Source of the DNA: an uncultured Muribaculaceae bacterium
Lineage (GTDB): Bacteria; Bacteroidota; Bacteroidia; Bacteroidales; Muribaculaceae
DNA: 42,533 bases
Direction: 5' to 3'
NCBI GenBank assembly: GCA_910578365.1
Contig: CAJTRC010000011.1
Location: 1-42,533 of the forward strand
Under the pieces are notes generated by a model. That model was not told the DNA's origin and made no database searches. It worked only from the letters and a program-made list of their open reading frames with translations. This document shows, piece after piece, positions 31,862 to 39,350 of this stretch; the stretch's first letter is position 1, and each line of letters opens with the position of its first letter. A program made the position numbers and the translations under genes.

Positions 31862-34561
31862 ATGAAAAAAACTATTAGTCTGCTATGTTGCATGTTGTCG
31901 TTGTTGGTAGCGGTTGCTCAGACTGCCGCCGAGGGGGTAGGGCTGATAAAGCAGGCCTACCGGTGCCACGAGCAGGGCGACGATGACCTTGCGGTGAAAT
32001 ACTTGGAGGAGGCTCTGCCTATGGTGGAGAAGTTCGGTCCCGACTACGAAGCCGTGCTTACCTTTCTGGGCGACATATATATGCGTCGCGACGACAGCGC
32101 GAACATACATCGTATTCTTGGCCTTATGGACGAACATAACCGGCACGAACTCGCCAAGGAATGCAGTACACCCGAGTGCCATTTCGACAAGGCCGAGTAT
32201 TACCTCAATACCGGCAATGCGGCCATGGCCAAGGACGAGTATATGGCAGTATTCGCAATGCCGCTGACCGATATGCAGATGGCTCAGGCTTGCAGGCGAT
32301 ATGCCGCTTTCCTGAGCGCGCAGCGCGATTATGCCCGGGCTGGCGACTATTATGCCATGAGTGCCGAGGCATGGCAGAAAACCGGCGAGCCGGATCAGGA
32401 GGTGGCATGGCTCAGGCGTCAGGCCGGATTGTGTTTTTTCATAGGCAAGGAATTCGACAAGGCCATAACTGCCCATGAAGCGGTAGTCGACTTGGTCGAC
32501 CGCTACGGATATAATCCGGAGTACAAAGCAACCTCGCTGCAGGGACTCGGAAACGCCTGGAGTGCAAAAAAAGACTATGCCCGGGCCGCGGATTATTACC
32601 GGGCCTGGATTCGGCATCTGGAACAGAACGGACAAAACGGCGAACCGGACTATGCCAAGGCATACGAACGATTGGCTTCGGCCGAGAAGTTCGCAGGCGA
32701 CTATACGGCCGGAATCGCCGACTATGAAAAGGCAATCGAGCTGTATGGCCGGCTGAAAATGTACGACGAGCAGGAAAATGCGTTGTCAGGTCTGAAAATG
32801 TGCCGCCTGTATGCAGGCGAACCAATGGGCGGGGAAGCCGACAATGCTGCCGCCGGGAGTCAGCGCGAGGAAAAATTGCGCGAGATTATCCGTTCGAGCA
32901 TGAACATGCTGGCCGCAGGAGGCGACTACATGGGCAAACTCTATACAGCCAGGATACTGGCCACGATAGCCGGATGCCACGCCCAGCTGGGCCGGTACGA
33001 CAAAGCCCTTGACTACTACGGACAATACATAGCGGCCCTGCGCCCGGCCATAGCTGAGGACTTCATACTGAAAAACCCGCAGGAGCGTGAACTCTCCTGG
33101 CAGCAGGATGCGGCTAATATATCGCAGATGAACAGCCTGATTGCCGACTTGCCTGAAAATACCCCCGAACTATATAGCAGACTGTCGTCGCTTGTGTACG
33201 AAGGGCAACTGCTGTCGAAAGGCATATTGCTGACATCGGATATCGAGTTTGAAAAAGTACTCAAACGCTACGGCACAAAAGACATGCTGGCGCGCTACCA
33301 TGCCATTAAGGCCAATTTGCAGCTTATAGAGCAGATGCGGCAGCGGCATGATGCCGTTGAAGATATTCTGGCCCTTGAACGCAGCACCGAAGCAATGCAA
33401 CTTCAGCTCGCACGCGAGTCGGCGCAGTTCGCCGATTTTACAGGCTATCTGAAAATATCGCTTGCCGATGTGGCGGCAGCGCTTGGCCCCGATGAGGCGG
33501 CAGTGGAGTTCGTGACCATCGACAGCGGCTTCCTGCCGGACTATGATATGGTAGTGGCGGCGGTAGTCACGCGCGAGCTGCCTGCCGGCTGTCTGGCTCC
33601 CGTAGGCCGGGTGGGCGATATCCGAGCCATTATCAAAGCCGGCGACCGCTTTTCGAACGACAGCCATTGCTCGGCAATCTGGTACAATATCATGCAGCTT
33701 GCTGCCGGAAAGACAAGGCTGTACTTTGCTCCGGACGGCATACTCAACAACTTGGGCATAGAGTATCTGACACTCGGCGGCGAGCCGCTATCCGACAAAA
33801 TCGACATGGTGCGGCTGTCGTCGACCCGCGAACTATGCCGCGAGCACCTTGCAGTGCCGCTGCGCTATGCCTCGCTGTTCGGCGACATCGACTATATCGA
33901 AGAGGGCATGCCTGCCGGCACAGTACGCGCCTCCGATGGCCTGTCGTTCAGCCGGCTTGAAAATACCGGTCGCGAAGTGCGCCAGATTGCCGCCCTGCTT
34001 AAAAAGCATAATAAAAAAACTAAAATCAAAAGCTACACAGGCCCCGCGGCCAGCAAAGCCGGCTTCATGGAGCAGCAGGAACTTCCGGTGAATCTGATTC
34101 ATATAGCCACCCACGGCAAGTATTTCGACGAAGGCAAAGGCAGCGACAGCGATGCCATGCAGCGCAGTGTGCTGGCATTAGCAGGCGCAAACCTGTACGA
34201 AGGCTATGTCGACAACGACGGGCTGGTGAACGCCTCGGAGATAGCCGGCATGACAATGTATGACTGCAATCTGGTGGTACTGTCGGCCTGTGAGAGCGGC
34301 CTTGGCAAACTGGGCGACGATGGAGTGTTCGGTCTGCAGCGCGGATTCAAGAATGCCGGAGTCCGGTCGCTGCTGGTAAGCCTGAGCGAAGTGGCCGACG
34401 CATCTACCGCCGATATGATGATTGCCTTCTACCGCCATCTGTCGGACGGCAGCGGACTATCCAAACGCGAAGCCCTGCGTAAGGCGCAGAAAGAAATCCG
34501 AGCCGCATATCCCGGCGACGACACCTGGGCTTCATTCATACTTATAGACTCTTTTAACTGA
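31862..34561 (+). CDS. Secreted TPR-CHAT protease-like protein (copy 2)
   Basis: An 899-aa paralogue of the CHAT protein at 25937. It has a signal peptide (MKKTISLLCCMLSLLVAVA, cleavage near VA-Q). Tetratricopeptide repeats fill about 22-400: LIKQAYRCHEQGDDDLAVKY, GNAWSAKKDYARAADYYRAW, AGCHAQLGRYDKALDYYGQY. The CHAT domain occupies about 535-898; its dyad is H751 in NLIHIATHGKYF and C810 in LVVLSACESG, with GVFGLQRGFKNAGVRSLLVS following. The same SSTREL phrase precedes the dyad in both copies, showing they are duplicates that diverged. Copy 2 has fewer TPR units, so the two may recognise different partners. Its stop shares one base with the start of the RyR gene (TGATG). Confidence 0.9.
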   Translation: MKKTISLLCCMLSLLVAVAQTAAEGVGLIKQAYRCHEQGDDDLAVKYLEEALPMVEKFGPDYEAVLTFLGDIYMRRDDSANIHRILGLMDEHNRHELAKECSTPECHFDKAEYYLNTGNAAMAKDEYMAVFAMPLTDMQMAQACRRYAAFLSAQRDYARAGDYYAMSAEAWQKTGEPDQEVAWLRRQAGLCFFIGKEFDKAITAHEAVVDLVDRYGYNPEYKATSLQGLGNAWSAKKDYARAADYYRAWIRHLEQNGQNGEPDYAKAYERLASAEKFAGDYTAGIADYEKAIELYGRLKMYDEQENALSGLKMCRLYAGEPMGGEADNAAAGSQREEKLREIIRSSMNMLAAGGDYMGKLYTARILATIAGCHAQLGRYDKALDYYGQYIAALRPAIAEDFILKNPQERELSWQQDAANISQMNSLIADLPENTPELYSRLSSLVYEGQLLSKGILLTSDIEFEKVLKRYGTKDMLARYHAIKANLQLIEQMRQRHDAVEDILALERSTEAMQLQLARESAQFADFTGYLKISLADVAAALGPDEAAVEFVTIDSGFLPDYDMVVAAVVTRELPAGCLAPVGRVGDIRAIIKAGDRFSNDSHCSAIWYNIMQLAAGKTRLYFAPDGILNNLGIEYLTLGGEPLSDKIDMVRLSSTRELCREHLAVPLRYASLFGDIDYIEEGMPAGTVRASDGLSFSRLENTGREVRQIAALLKKHNKKTKIKSYTGPAASKAGFMEQQELPVNLIHIATHGKYFDEGKGSDSDAMQRSVLALAGANLYEGYVDNDGLVNASEIAGMTMYDCNLVVLSACESGLGKLGDDGVFGLQRGFKNAGVRSLLVSLSEVADASTADMMIAFYRHLSDGSGLSKREALRKAQKEIRAAYPGDDTWASFILIDSFN

Positions 34562-34851
34562 TGAAAACAGAATACACACCCCGGCCATGCGACACTTCCG
34601 ATGTGGAGCTGCCTGCCGAACTTACCCCTCTGATTGAGGATATGGCCCGAAACGTACACGAAGTATGGGCGCAGAACCGCATCAGCGAGGGCTGGACTTA
34701 CGGCCCCGTGCGCGACGACTCGCTCCGCTACCATCCGTGCCTGGTTCCATACGACGAACTGCCTGAAAGTGAAAAACAATACGACCGAGCCACCTCGCAG
34801 GAAACTCTAAAACTGATTTTGAAATTCGGTTTTCAGATTTCAAAAAAATAA
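34561..34851 (+). CDS. Stand-alone RyR-domain protein
   Basis: A 96-aa protein made almost only of a RyR domain (PF02026 type), first known from ryanodine receptors and found alone in Bacteroides. Key positions: IEDMARNVHEVWAQNRI, then SEGWTYGPVRDD, then YHPCLVPYDELPESEKQYDR and ATSQETLKLILKFG. No signal peptide or membrane segment, so it is cytoplasmic. RyR domains have been proposed to bind nucleotides or nucleotide-derived signals. Its start overlaps the stop of CHAT copy 2, so it is the last gene of the operon. It could read a signal made by the TIR domain (inference), and it matches in key residues the C-terminal part of the first operon protein. Confidence 0.9.
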   Translation: MKTEYTPRPCDTSDVELPAELTPLIEDMARNVHEVWAQNRISEGWTYGPVRDDSLRYHPCLVPYDELPESEKQYDRATSQETLKLILKFGFQISKK

Positions 34852-34853
34852 TG

Positions 34854-34861
34854 TATCTTTG
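34854..34861 (+). promoter_or_regulatory. Promoter -7 box of the M48/zinc-ribbon unit
   Basis: A perfect TATCTTTG two bases after the RyR stop codon. A T-rich stretch about 20 bases upstream, inside the RyR gene, is a weak -33 region. The leader to the ATG at 34888 would be about 20 bases. The downstream trio can therefore be expressed separately from the CHAT/TIR operon. Confidence 0.68.
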
Positions 34862-34887
34862 CGATAAACCTTAAACTACCTTTTGTT

Positions 34888-35769
34888 ATGAAGCCATCCG
34901 AATTTATACACCCTGAGGACGCTGCTGCGCTGCGGCAATTGGAGAGCATCCCCGGATTTCCGACTCTGGTAAAGAAATTCTACGCTCTGGGTGTGGAAAA
35001 ACTGATGTACGGCACAAATATGGCCTCGAATATTCGCTTGTCGGAAAATCAGCTGCCGGAACTTTACCGAATGCTGCCCCCGATATGCCGCACACTCGGT
35101 ATTGCCGAACCGGAATTCTATCTCGAGATGAATCCCATGCCGAACGCTTATACTTTCGGCGATACCAAAATTTTCATTACCATGACTTCAGGTCTGGTGG
35201 AAATGCTCAACGAAGATGAACTCAAGGCGGTAATCGCCCACGAATGCGGCCATATACTCTGCCGCCATGTGCTGTATCACAATATGGCCAACATGCTCAT
35301 CAACGGTGCCGACCTGCTGGGTATCCTGGGCCTGTTTACCGCCCCCATAAAGTATGCCCTGCTGTATTGGCAGCGCAAGAGCGAGCTCTCGTGCGACCGC
35401 GCCGGCTCAATCATTACCGACGCGCAGACGGTGGCCCGTACAATGGTGCGTCTGGCCGGTGGACCCAAGTCGATTACAGGCAGTGTGAATATTGATGAAT
35501 GGGCACGTCAGGCCGACGAGTATGAAAAAATACGTACCGACGGCATGTGGAACAAAGCCCTCCAGACTTACGCCATAATGGGTGCCGACCATCCGTTCTC
35601 TGCTGTGCGTGTGCGCGAGATTCTCAAATGGGAACAGACTCCGCAATATAGGAATCTTAAGGCCGGTCTTGCCGCGAATATACCCGCCGACGGCTGTTGC
35701 CCCGGATGCAACTGCCGGGTGGACGAGTCGTGGATGTTCTGCCGTAATTGCGGCGCAAAGTTAAAATAA
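34888..35769 (+). CDS. M48-family zinc metallopeptidase with C-terminal zinc ribbon
   Basis: A 293-aa metallopeptidase. The zinc-binding HExxH motif is HECGH (residues 118-122, in ELKAVIAHECGHILCRHVLY), and the third ligand is likely E166 in KSELSCDRAG, as in HtpX/Ste24-type enzymes. PNAYTFG and TSGLVEMLNEDEL are other family marks. One hydrophobic stretch (about 136-160) may lie in or on the membrane; there is no signal peptide. The C terminus is a separate zinc ribbon, CPGCNCRVDESWMFCRNCGA, that is not usual in M48 proteins and is shared in type with the gene two places downstream. It may be a quality-control protease acting at the cytoplasmic membrane face. Next gene starts 11 bases later. 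Confidence 0.9.
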   Translation: MKPSEFIHPEDAAALRQLESIPGFPTLVKKFYALGVEKLMYGTNMASNIRLSENQLPELYRMLPPICRTLGIAEPEFYLEMNPMPNAYTFGDTKIFITMTSGLVEMLNEDELKAVIAHECGHILCRHVLYHNMANMLINGADLLGILGLFTAPIKYALLYWQRKSELSCDRAGSIITDAQTVARTMVRLAGGPKSITGSVNIDEWARQADEYEKIRTDGMWNKALQTYAIMGADHPFSAVRVREILKWEQTPQYRNLKAGLAANIPADGCCPGCNCRVDESWMFCRNCGAKLK

Positions 35770-35780
35770 AACATTAAAAC

Positions 35781-36044
35781 ATGAAAAGACTCTTTGATGA
35801 AAACGGCATGCTCAACATTGCCGATATAGTAGCCGAAAATCCGTCGTACAAGGCAATTATGGAAGACGGCGTGGTCACCGACCAAGAATTGAAAGACCAG
35901 GCAGATGCTACTTTGGCATCGCTGCACAGGCTGCAGGAATTATGCAGCGAAGAGCAGCAGGACGCTGTGCTCAGCGCCATTACCGATATGAGCGTGCTGT
36001 TTGCAGCTTACCACAATTATGAACTTCAGCAACTTGTAAAATAA
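35781..36044 (+). CDS. Small 87-aa cytoplasmic protein of unknown function
   Basis: An 87-aa acidic, largely helical protein (MKRLFDENGMLNIADIVAEN, DGVVTDQELKDQADATLASL). The middle segment, EDGVVTDQELKDQADATL, recalls the TerB-like or EF-hand-like turn of small helical domains, but the match is too short to name a family. No signal peptide, membrane segment or Cys-rich motif beyond one Cys. It lies between the M48 peptidase and the zinc-ribbon protein, 11 and two bases away, so the three are one operon. Confidence 0.78.
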   Translation: MKRLFDENGMLNIADIVAENPSYKAIMEDGVVTDQELKDQADATLASLHRLQELCSEEQQDAVLSAITDMSVLFAAYHNYELQQLVK

Positions 36045-36046
36045 CT

Positions 36047-36574
36047 ATGGGAACATTCAATACCAAGGCGGTGCTTAACGCTGACCCCAGACTGATACCG
36101 GACATTGCCGACCGCATATGCAATGAATTCGTCGCCGATGGCTATGAAGTCAAGCGCGAGGACCTGATTAGCGGCGGCATCGACATATCGCTTACCAAAG
36201 GCGGCGCGTTCAAGGCCGTGCTGGGCATGAAGACCGCACTGAAAGTGAAACTTCAGCCTGAGGCCGGCGCAATCAATTTCGATGCCGGAGTTGGAATCTT
36301 CGGCCAGCAGGTCATTCCCACATTGGTGATGTGGTTCATTACCTGGCCGGTGCTGCTTACCCAGATTTGGGGAATGGTGCAACAGTCCAAACTCGACGAC
36401 AAGGCTCTGGCTGCCGCCCGTGCTGTGATAAGCGAACGCGGCGGCAATCCGTATTCCTATGGCACAGTGCCTCCGCCGATGCCCGCTGCCGGCCGTGCGA
36501 AATTCTGCACCAATTGCGGAGCTTCGCTGCCTGCAAATGCTAAATTCTGTTCTGAATGCGGCAATCCGGTATAG
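36047..36574 (+). CDS. Zinc-ribbon protein with one membrane segment
   Basis: A 175-aa protein. The N-terminal 85 residues are a beta-rich domain (VKREDLISGGIDISLTKGGA). A hydrophobic stretch follows at about 87-110 (VIPTLVMWFITWPVLLTQIW), likely a membrane helix, then a helical linker and a Pro-rich turn. The C terminus is a four-cysteine zinc ribbon, FCTNCGASLPANAKFCSECG, of the type also fused to the M48 peptidase upstream. It probably recruits to the membrane or to a partner. It starts two bases after the 87-aa gene. After it comes the long hairpin that separates this convergent pair of operons. Confidence 0.82.
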   Translation: MGTFNTKAVLNADPRLIPDIADRICNEFVADGYEVKREDLISGGIDISLTKGGAFKAVLGMKTALKVKLQPEAGAINFDAGVGIFGQQVIPTLVMWFITWPVLLTQIWGMVQQSKLDDKALAAARAVISERGGNPYSYGTVPPPMPAAGRAKFCTNCGASLPANAKFCSECGNPV

Positions 36575-36644
36575 CGCCATCCTGCCGCATTTCGCTGGAT
36601 TTCCGGTTCTCGCGTAGCCGACCGATATGCCGAAGGCAAGGCTA

Positions 36645-36696
36645 TGGAACTGAATCGTCATCGCCGGGAGAGTCCGGCGATGACGATTCAGTTCTA
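36645..36696. terminator. Long hairpin between convergent operons, possible bidirectional terminator
   Basis: The arms 36647-36667 and 36674-36694 are exact reverse complements (21 bp) around a 6-base loop, with one G-T and one further T-A pair extending the stem to 23 bp. It lies between the zinc-ribbon gene (+, ends 36574) and the PfkB gene (-, ends 36734). There is no T-run on either side, so it is not a classical intrinsic terminator. It may stop both transcripts by structure or Rho, or be a dispersed palindrome. Confidence 0.6.
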
Positions 36697-36733
36697 ACGC
36701 TTATAGTAGTTGGCTGACTTATAGACGGTAAAG

Positions 36734-37609
36734 CTATGAGATAGCCTGAGCCGGACGGGCGGCGGATTCGAGCACACGGGTGCGGATGTCGTCGGCAGGT
36801 GTGTCGAGTAGGTCCGGTGTGGCGTCAAGGCTGAACAGGGCGCTGACTACACCGGCCACAACTCCTGCACGCCAGCAGAGGCTCTGGAGGCGTTCGGCCG
36901 GAATGTCGACCGATGTGACTTCCTTGCCGCTGTAGTAACTCAGACGGTGGTTGATTATGTCGGCACAGATCAGCGAACGGCAATAGAAGTCGATGTGGTT
37001 GTGGTAGGCTGCATTGTCGGTGTCGGCGCCGAAGATAAATTTGAGGTCGGTGTTGCGCGCAATCACTAAGTTGGCGTATTCCAGATTTTCGAGTATGGCC
37101 GGCATCACTCGGGTGATACGCGGTTCCATCTGTGGCAGGAAGCCGGGCAGATACACCAGCACGGCTTTGCGCTCGCTGCAGTGCTGCAGCAGCTGGGTCA
37201 TGCGCGGACGCATGCGGGGGTCGAGGGCGTAGAAGCCACCGAATACCACAATGTCGCCTTCGTCGACCCTCGGCCAGACGATGTCGAAACATTCCGGGGG
37301 ATACTGCTCATATCGGGTTACGCTCGTGAGCTTGTCGTCGTTGTCGGTGAAGTACAGGGTCACCGGTGTGCGTCCGTCGGGGTATCGGTCGACGGAGCTT
37401 ATGTCCACTCCGGCGTCTTTAAGGAAGCCGATAACTATTTCGCCTACGCTGTCGGTGGAGGCTTCGGAGGCCATTATTACCGGTAATTTCATGCCGGCGA
37501 GCATGGCAGCGGCGTTGACTATGCGACCGCCCGGTGCGCTGTCGACCGGTTTGCCGTTGCGGAATATTATATCGAGTCCGCACTCGCCAATACAGATAAT
37601 TTTTTTCAT
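36734..37609 (-). CDS. PfkB-fold sugar kinase-like protein with degenerate catalytic motif
   Basis: A 291-aa ribokinase/PfkB-fold protein. The N terminus MKKIICIGECGLDIIFRNGK and the first signature region SAPGGRIVNAAAMLAGM are clear, and FGGFYALDPRMRP sits in the substrate lid region. The second PfkB signature, normally DTxGAGDxFxAG, is replaced near the C terminus by AERLQSLCWRAGVVAGV: the GAGD anion hole and catalytic Asp are missing. The protein may be an inactive or regulatory kinase homologue, or may use another residue. The start is the ATG at 37609, which overlaps the stop of the SIS isomerase gene (ATGA); the frame before it has no family similarity. Last gene of the five-gene leftward operon. 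Confidence 0.8.
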   Translation of the reverse strand: MKKIICIGECGLDIIFRNGKPVDSAPGGRIVNAAAMLAGMKLPVIMASEASTDSVGEIVIGFLKDAGVDISSVDRYPDGRTPVTLYFTDNDDKLTSVTRYEQYPPECFDIVWPRVDEGDIVVFGGFYALDPRMRPRMTQLLQHCSERKAVLVYLPGFLPQMEPRITRVMPAILENLEYANLVIARNTDLKFIFGADTDNAAYHNHIDFYCRSLICADIINHRLSYYSGKEVTSVDIPAERLQSLCWRAGVVAGVVSALFSLDATPDLLDTPADDIRTRVLESAARPAQAIS

Positions 37610-38232
37610 TTTGTGCTTTTGTTTCGGGCCGCGGAGCCAAGATAGCCTCCGTGGTGGCGTTTGGCGTATTCTTCGCGGGTAAAGCCAATCTGTTTCATGG
37701 TGTTCACTACCAGCACGTCGCCTATTACGGTCATCATGGTGGTGGATGTGGTGGGAGTGAGTCCGAGGGGGCATACTTCGGGTGCGCCACCGGTGTACAG
37801 TACTTCGTCGGCGAGTTCGCTCAGCGGCGAGGTGTTGTTGCCTGTTATCACTATCACAGGCAGGTCTTCGTATAGGCGGTGGGCCAGCTCTATAAGCTGC
37901 AGAATCTCGGTGGTTTTGCCTGAATTGGATATTAGCAGCAGCACATCGTCGGGCCGCAGCAGTCCCAGGTCGCCGTGCTGGGCTTCAGAGGGGTGGAGGT
38001 ATACAGCCGGAGTGCCTGTCGAAGAGAATGTGGTGGCTATGTTCATGGCAATCTGGCCGGCCTTGCCCATGCCGGAGGTTACGAGTTTGCCTCCGCGTGT
38101 GTGTACACGGTCGATAATCAGTGCTACTGCGCGTGAATAAGCTTCAGAAACCGGTATGGCGCTTACTGCGCGGCTTTCGGCCTCGAGTATGGCCTTCATG
38201 GAGGCTGTTATTTCGGTTGTGTTTATTTTCAT
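37606..38232 (-). CDS. kdsD: KpsF/GutQ-type SIS-domain sugar-phosphate isomerase (arabinose 5-phosphate isomerase-like)
   Basis: A 208-aa single SIS domain. Motifs: GGKLVTSGMGKAGQIAMNIA (sugar-phosphate site), PAVYLHPSEAQHGDLG with the family's key His, LLISNSGKTTEILQLIELA and GLTPTTSTTMMTVIGDVL. These are the core of arabinose 5-phosphate isomerase, which supplies the Kdo pathway for lipopolysaccharide. The two C-terminal CBS domains of the full E. coli form are absent, as in short KdsD proteins of Bacteroidetes. The ATG at 38232 is preferred over a TTG two codons upstream. It overlaps the PfkB start and lies 11 bases after pdxA. I am confident of the SIS family and fairly sure of the isomerase role. 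Confidence 0.85.
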   Translation of the reverse strand: MKINTTEITASMKAILEAESRAVSAIPVSEAYSRAVALIIDRVHTRGGKLVTSGMGKAGQIAMNIATTFSSTGTPAVYLHPSEAQHGDLGLLRPDDVLLLISNSGKTTEILQLIELAHRLYEDLPVIVITGNNTSPLSELADEVLYTGGAPEVCPLGLTPTTSTTMMTVIGDVLVVNTMKQIGFTREEYAKRHHGGYLGSAARNKSTK

Positions 38233-38243
38233 GAGCAATGGTT

Positions 38244-39350
38244 TTACGAAAGGTCGAGTACTACGTTGTCGTTGCCTTTATCGTAGTACTGTTTGCGGAG
38301 AGGGTGGCGGTGTGCCCGGTCGTCGCGGCGGCGGTTTCGAATAATGTCGATAGCCGTGTAAATGGCGTTGCGCATTGATTCTTCGTTGGCTTCACCTTTG
38401 CCTGCTATGTCGAATCCGGTGCCGTGGTCCGGCGAGGTGCGCACGCAGTCGAGTCCGGCGGTGACATTTACTCCGGCGTTCATGGCCAGGGTTTTGAAGG
38501 GGGCCAGACCTTGGTCGTGGTACATTGCCAGTACACCGTCGAATTTTTCGTATGCTCCGCTGCCGAAGAATCCGTCGGCCGCATAGGGCCCGAATGCGAG
38601 TACGTGGTGTTTCTGCCTCAGTTCGGTTATGGCGGGTGCTATTATTTCCTGCTCTTCTTTGCCCAGCAGGCCGTTGTCGCCGGCATGCGGATTAAGCGAC
38701 AGCACTGCAATCCGTGGCGAGTTCACCCCGAAGTCGTAGTGTAGCGAACGGTTGAATTCCCTGGCTTTCGCTATTATCAGTTCTGCGGTTATGGCCGGTG
38801 CAATCTCGGCCATGGGCAGGTGGGTTGTGGCCAAAGCCACACGTAGCCTGTCGTTGCAGAGAATCATCAGCGAGTGTTGTTTTTCGTCGTCTTCGTCGCA
38901 GTCGTCGTTCATTCGGGCTTCGAGATATTCGGTGTGGCCGGGGAAGTGGAAGCTGTCGGTCTGTATGGTGCTTTTGCATATCGGCGCGGTAACGATAGCG
39001 TCGACGAGTCCGGCCTTAAGGTCGGCAACGGCTCGTTCGAGTGCGGCCAGGGCAGCTTCGCCGGCCTGCGGTGTTGCGTTGCCGGGTTCGGCTTTGAATT
39101 CTTCGGGCACCACGTTTATGATATGGCATGCACCTTCGCGGAGCTGCGAGGCGTCGGGAATATGTGTCATTGGTATGTTGGGCATGTTCAGCAGCTTGCG
39201 GTACTGCCCGGCTAATTTTTGCGAACCGTACAGCACCGGGGTGCAGAGCTCGAGTATGCGGTTGTCTTCGAGGGTTTTCAGAATTACCTCGTAGCCAATC
39301 CCGTTTGGGTCGCCATGAGTAATGGCTATGCGTGGGAGTCGTTCGTTCAT
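38244..39350 (-). CDS. pdxA: 4-hydroxythreonine-4-phosphate dehydrogenase
   Basis: A 368-aa NAD-dependent, zinc-containing enzyme of the DXP-dependent pyridoxal-phosphate pathway. The N terminus RIAITHGDPNGIGYEVILK is diagnostic (GDPxGIGPE form, with Tyr for Pro here). IVTAPICKSTIQ, HFPGHTEYL (metal His), VALATTHLPMAEI and MYHDQGLAPFKTLAMNAGVN (His and Gln of the active site) follow, with VRTSPDHGTGFDIAGKGEA at the C-terminal end. Length is slightly above the usual 330 because of an insertion around DDCDEDDEKQ. Its ATG overlaps the rlmN stop (ATGA), and the SIS gene starts 11 bases downstream. Confidence 0.95.
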   Translation of the reverse strand: MNERLPRIAITHGDPNGIGYEVILKTLEDNRILELCTPVLYGSQKLAGQYRKLLNMPNIPMTHIPDASQLREGACHIINVVPEEFKAEPGNATPQAGEAALAALERAVADLKAGLVDAIVTAPICKSTIQTDSFHFPGHTEYLEARMNDDCDEDDEKQHSLMILCNDRLRVALATTHLPMAEIAPAITAELIIAKAREFNRSLHYDFGVNSPRIAVLSLNPHAGDNGLLGKEEQEIIAPAITELRQKHHVLAFGPYAADGFFGSGAYEKFDGVLAMYHDQGLAPFKTLAMNAGVNVTAGLDCVRTSPDHGTGFDIAGKGEANEESMRNAIYTAIDIIRNRRRDDRAHRHPLRKQYYDKGNDNVVLDLS

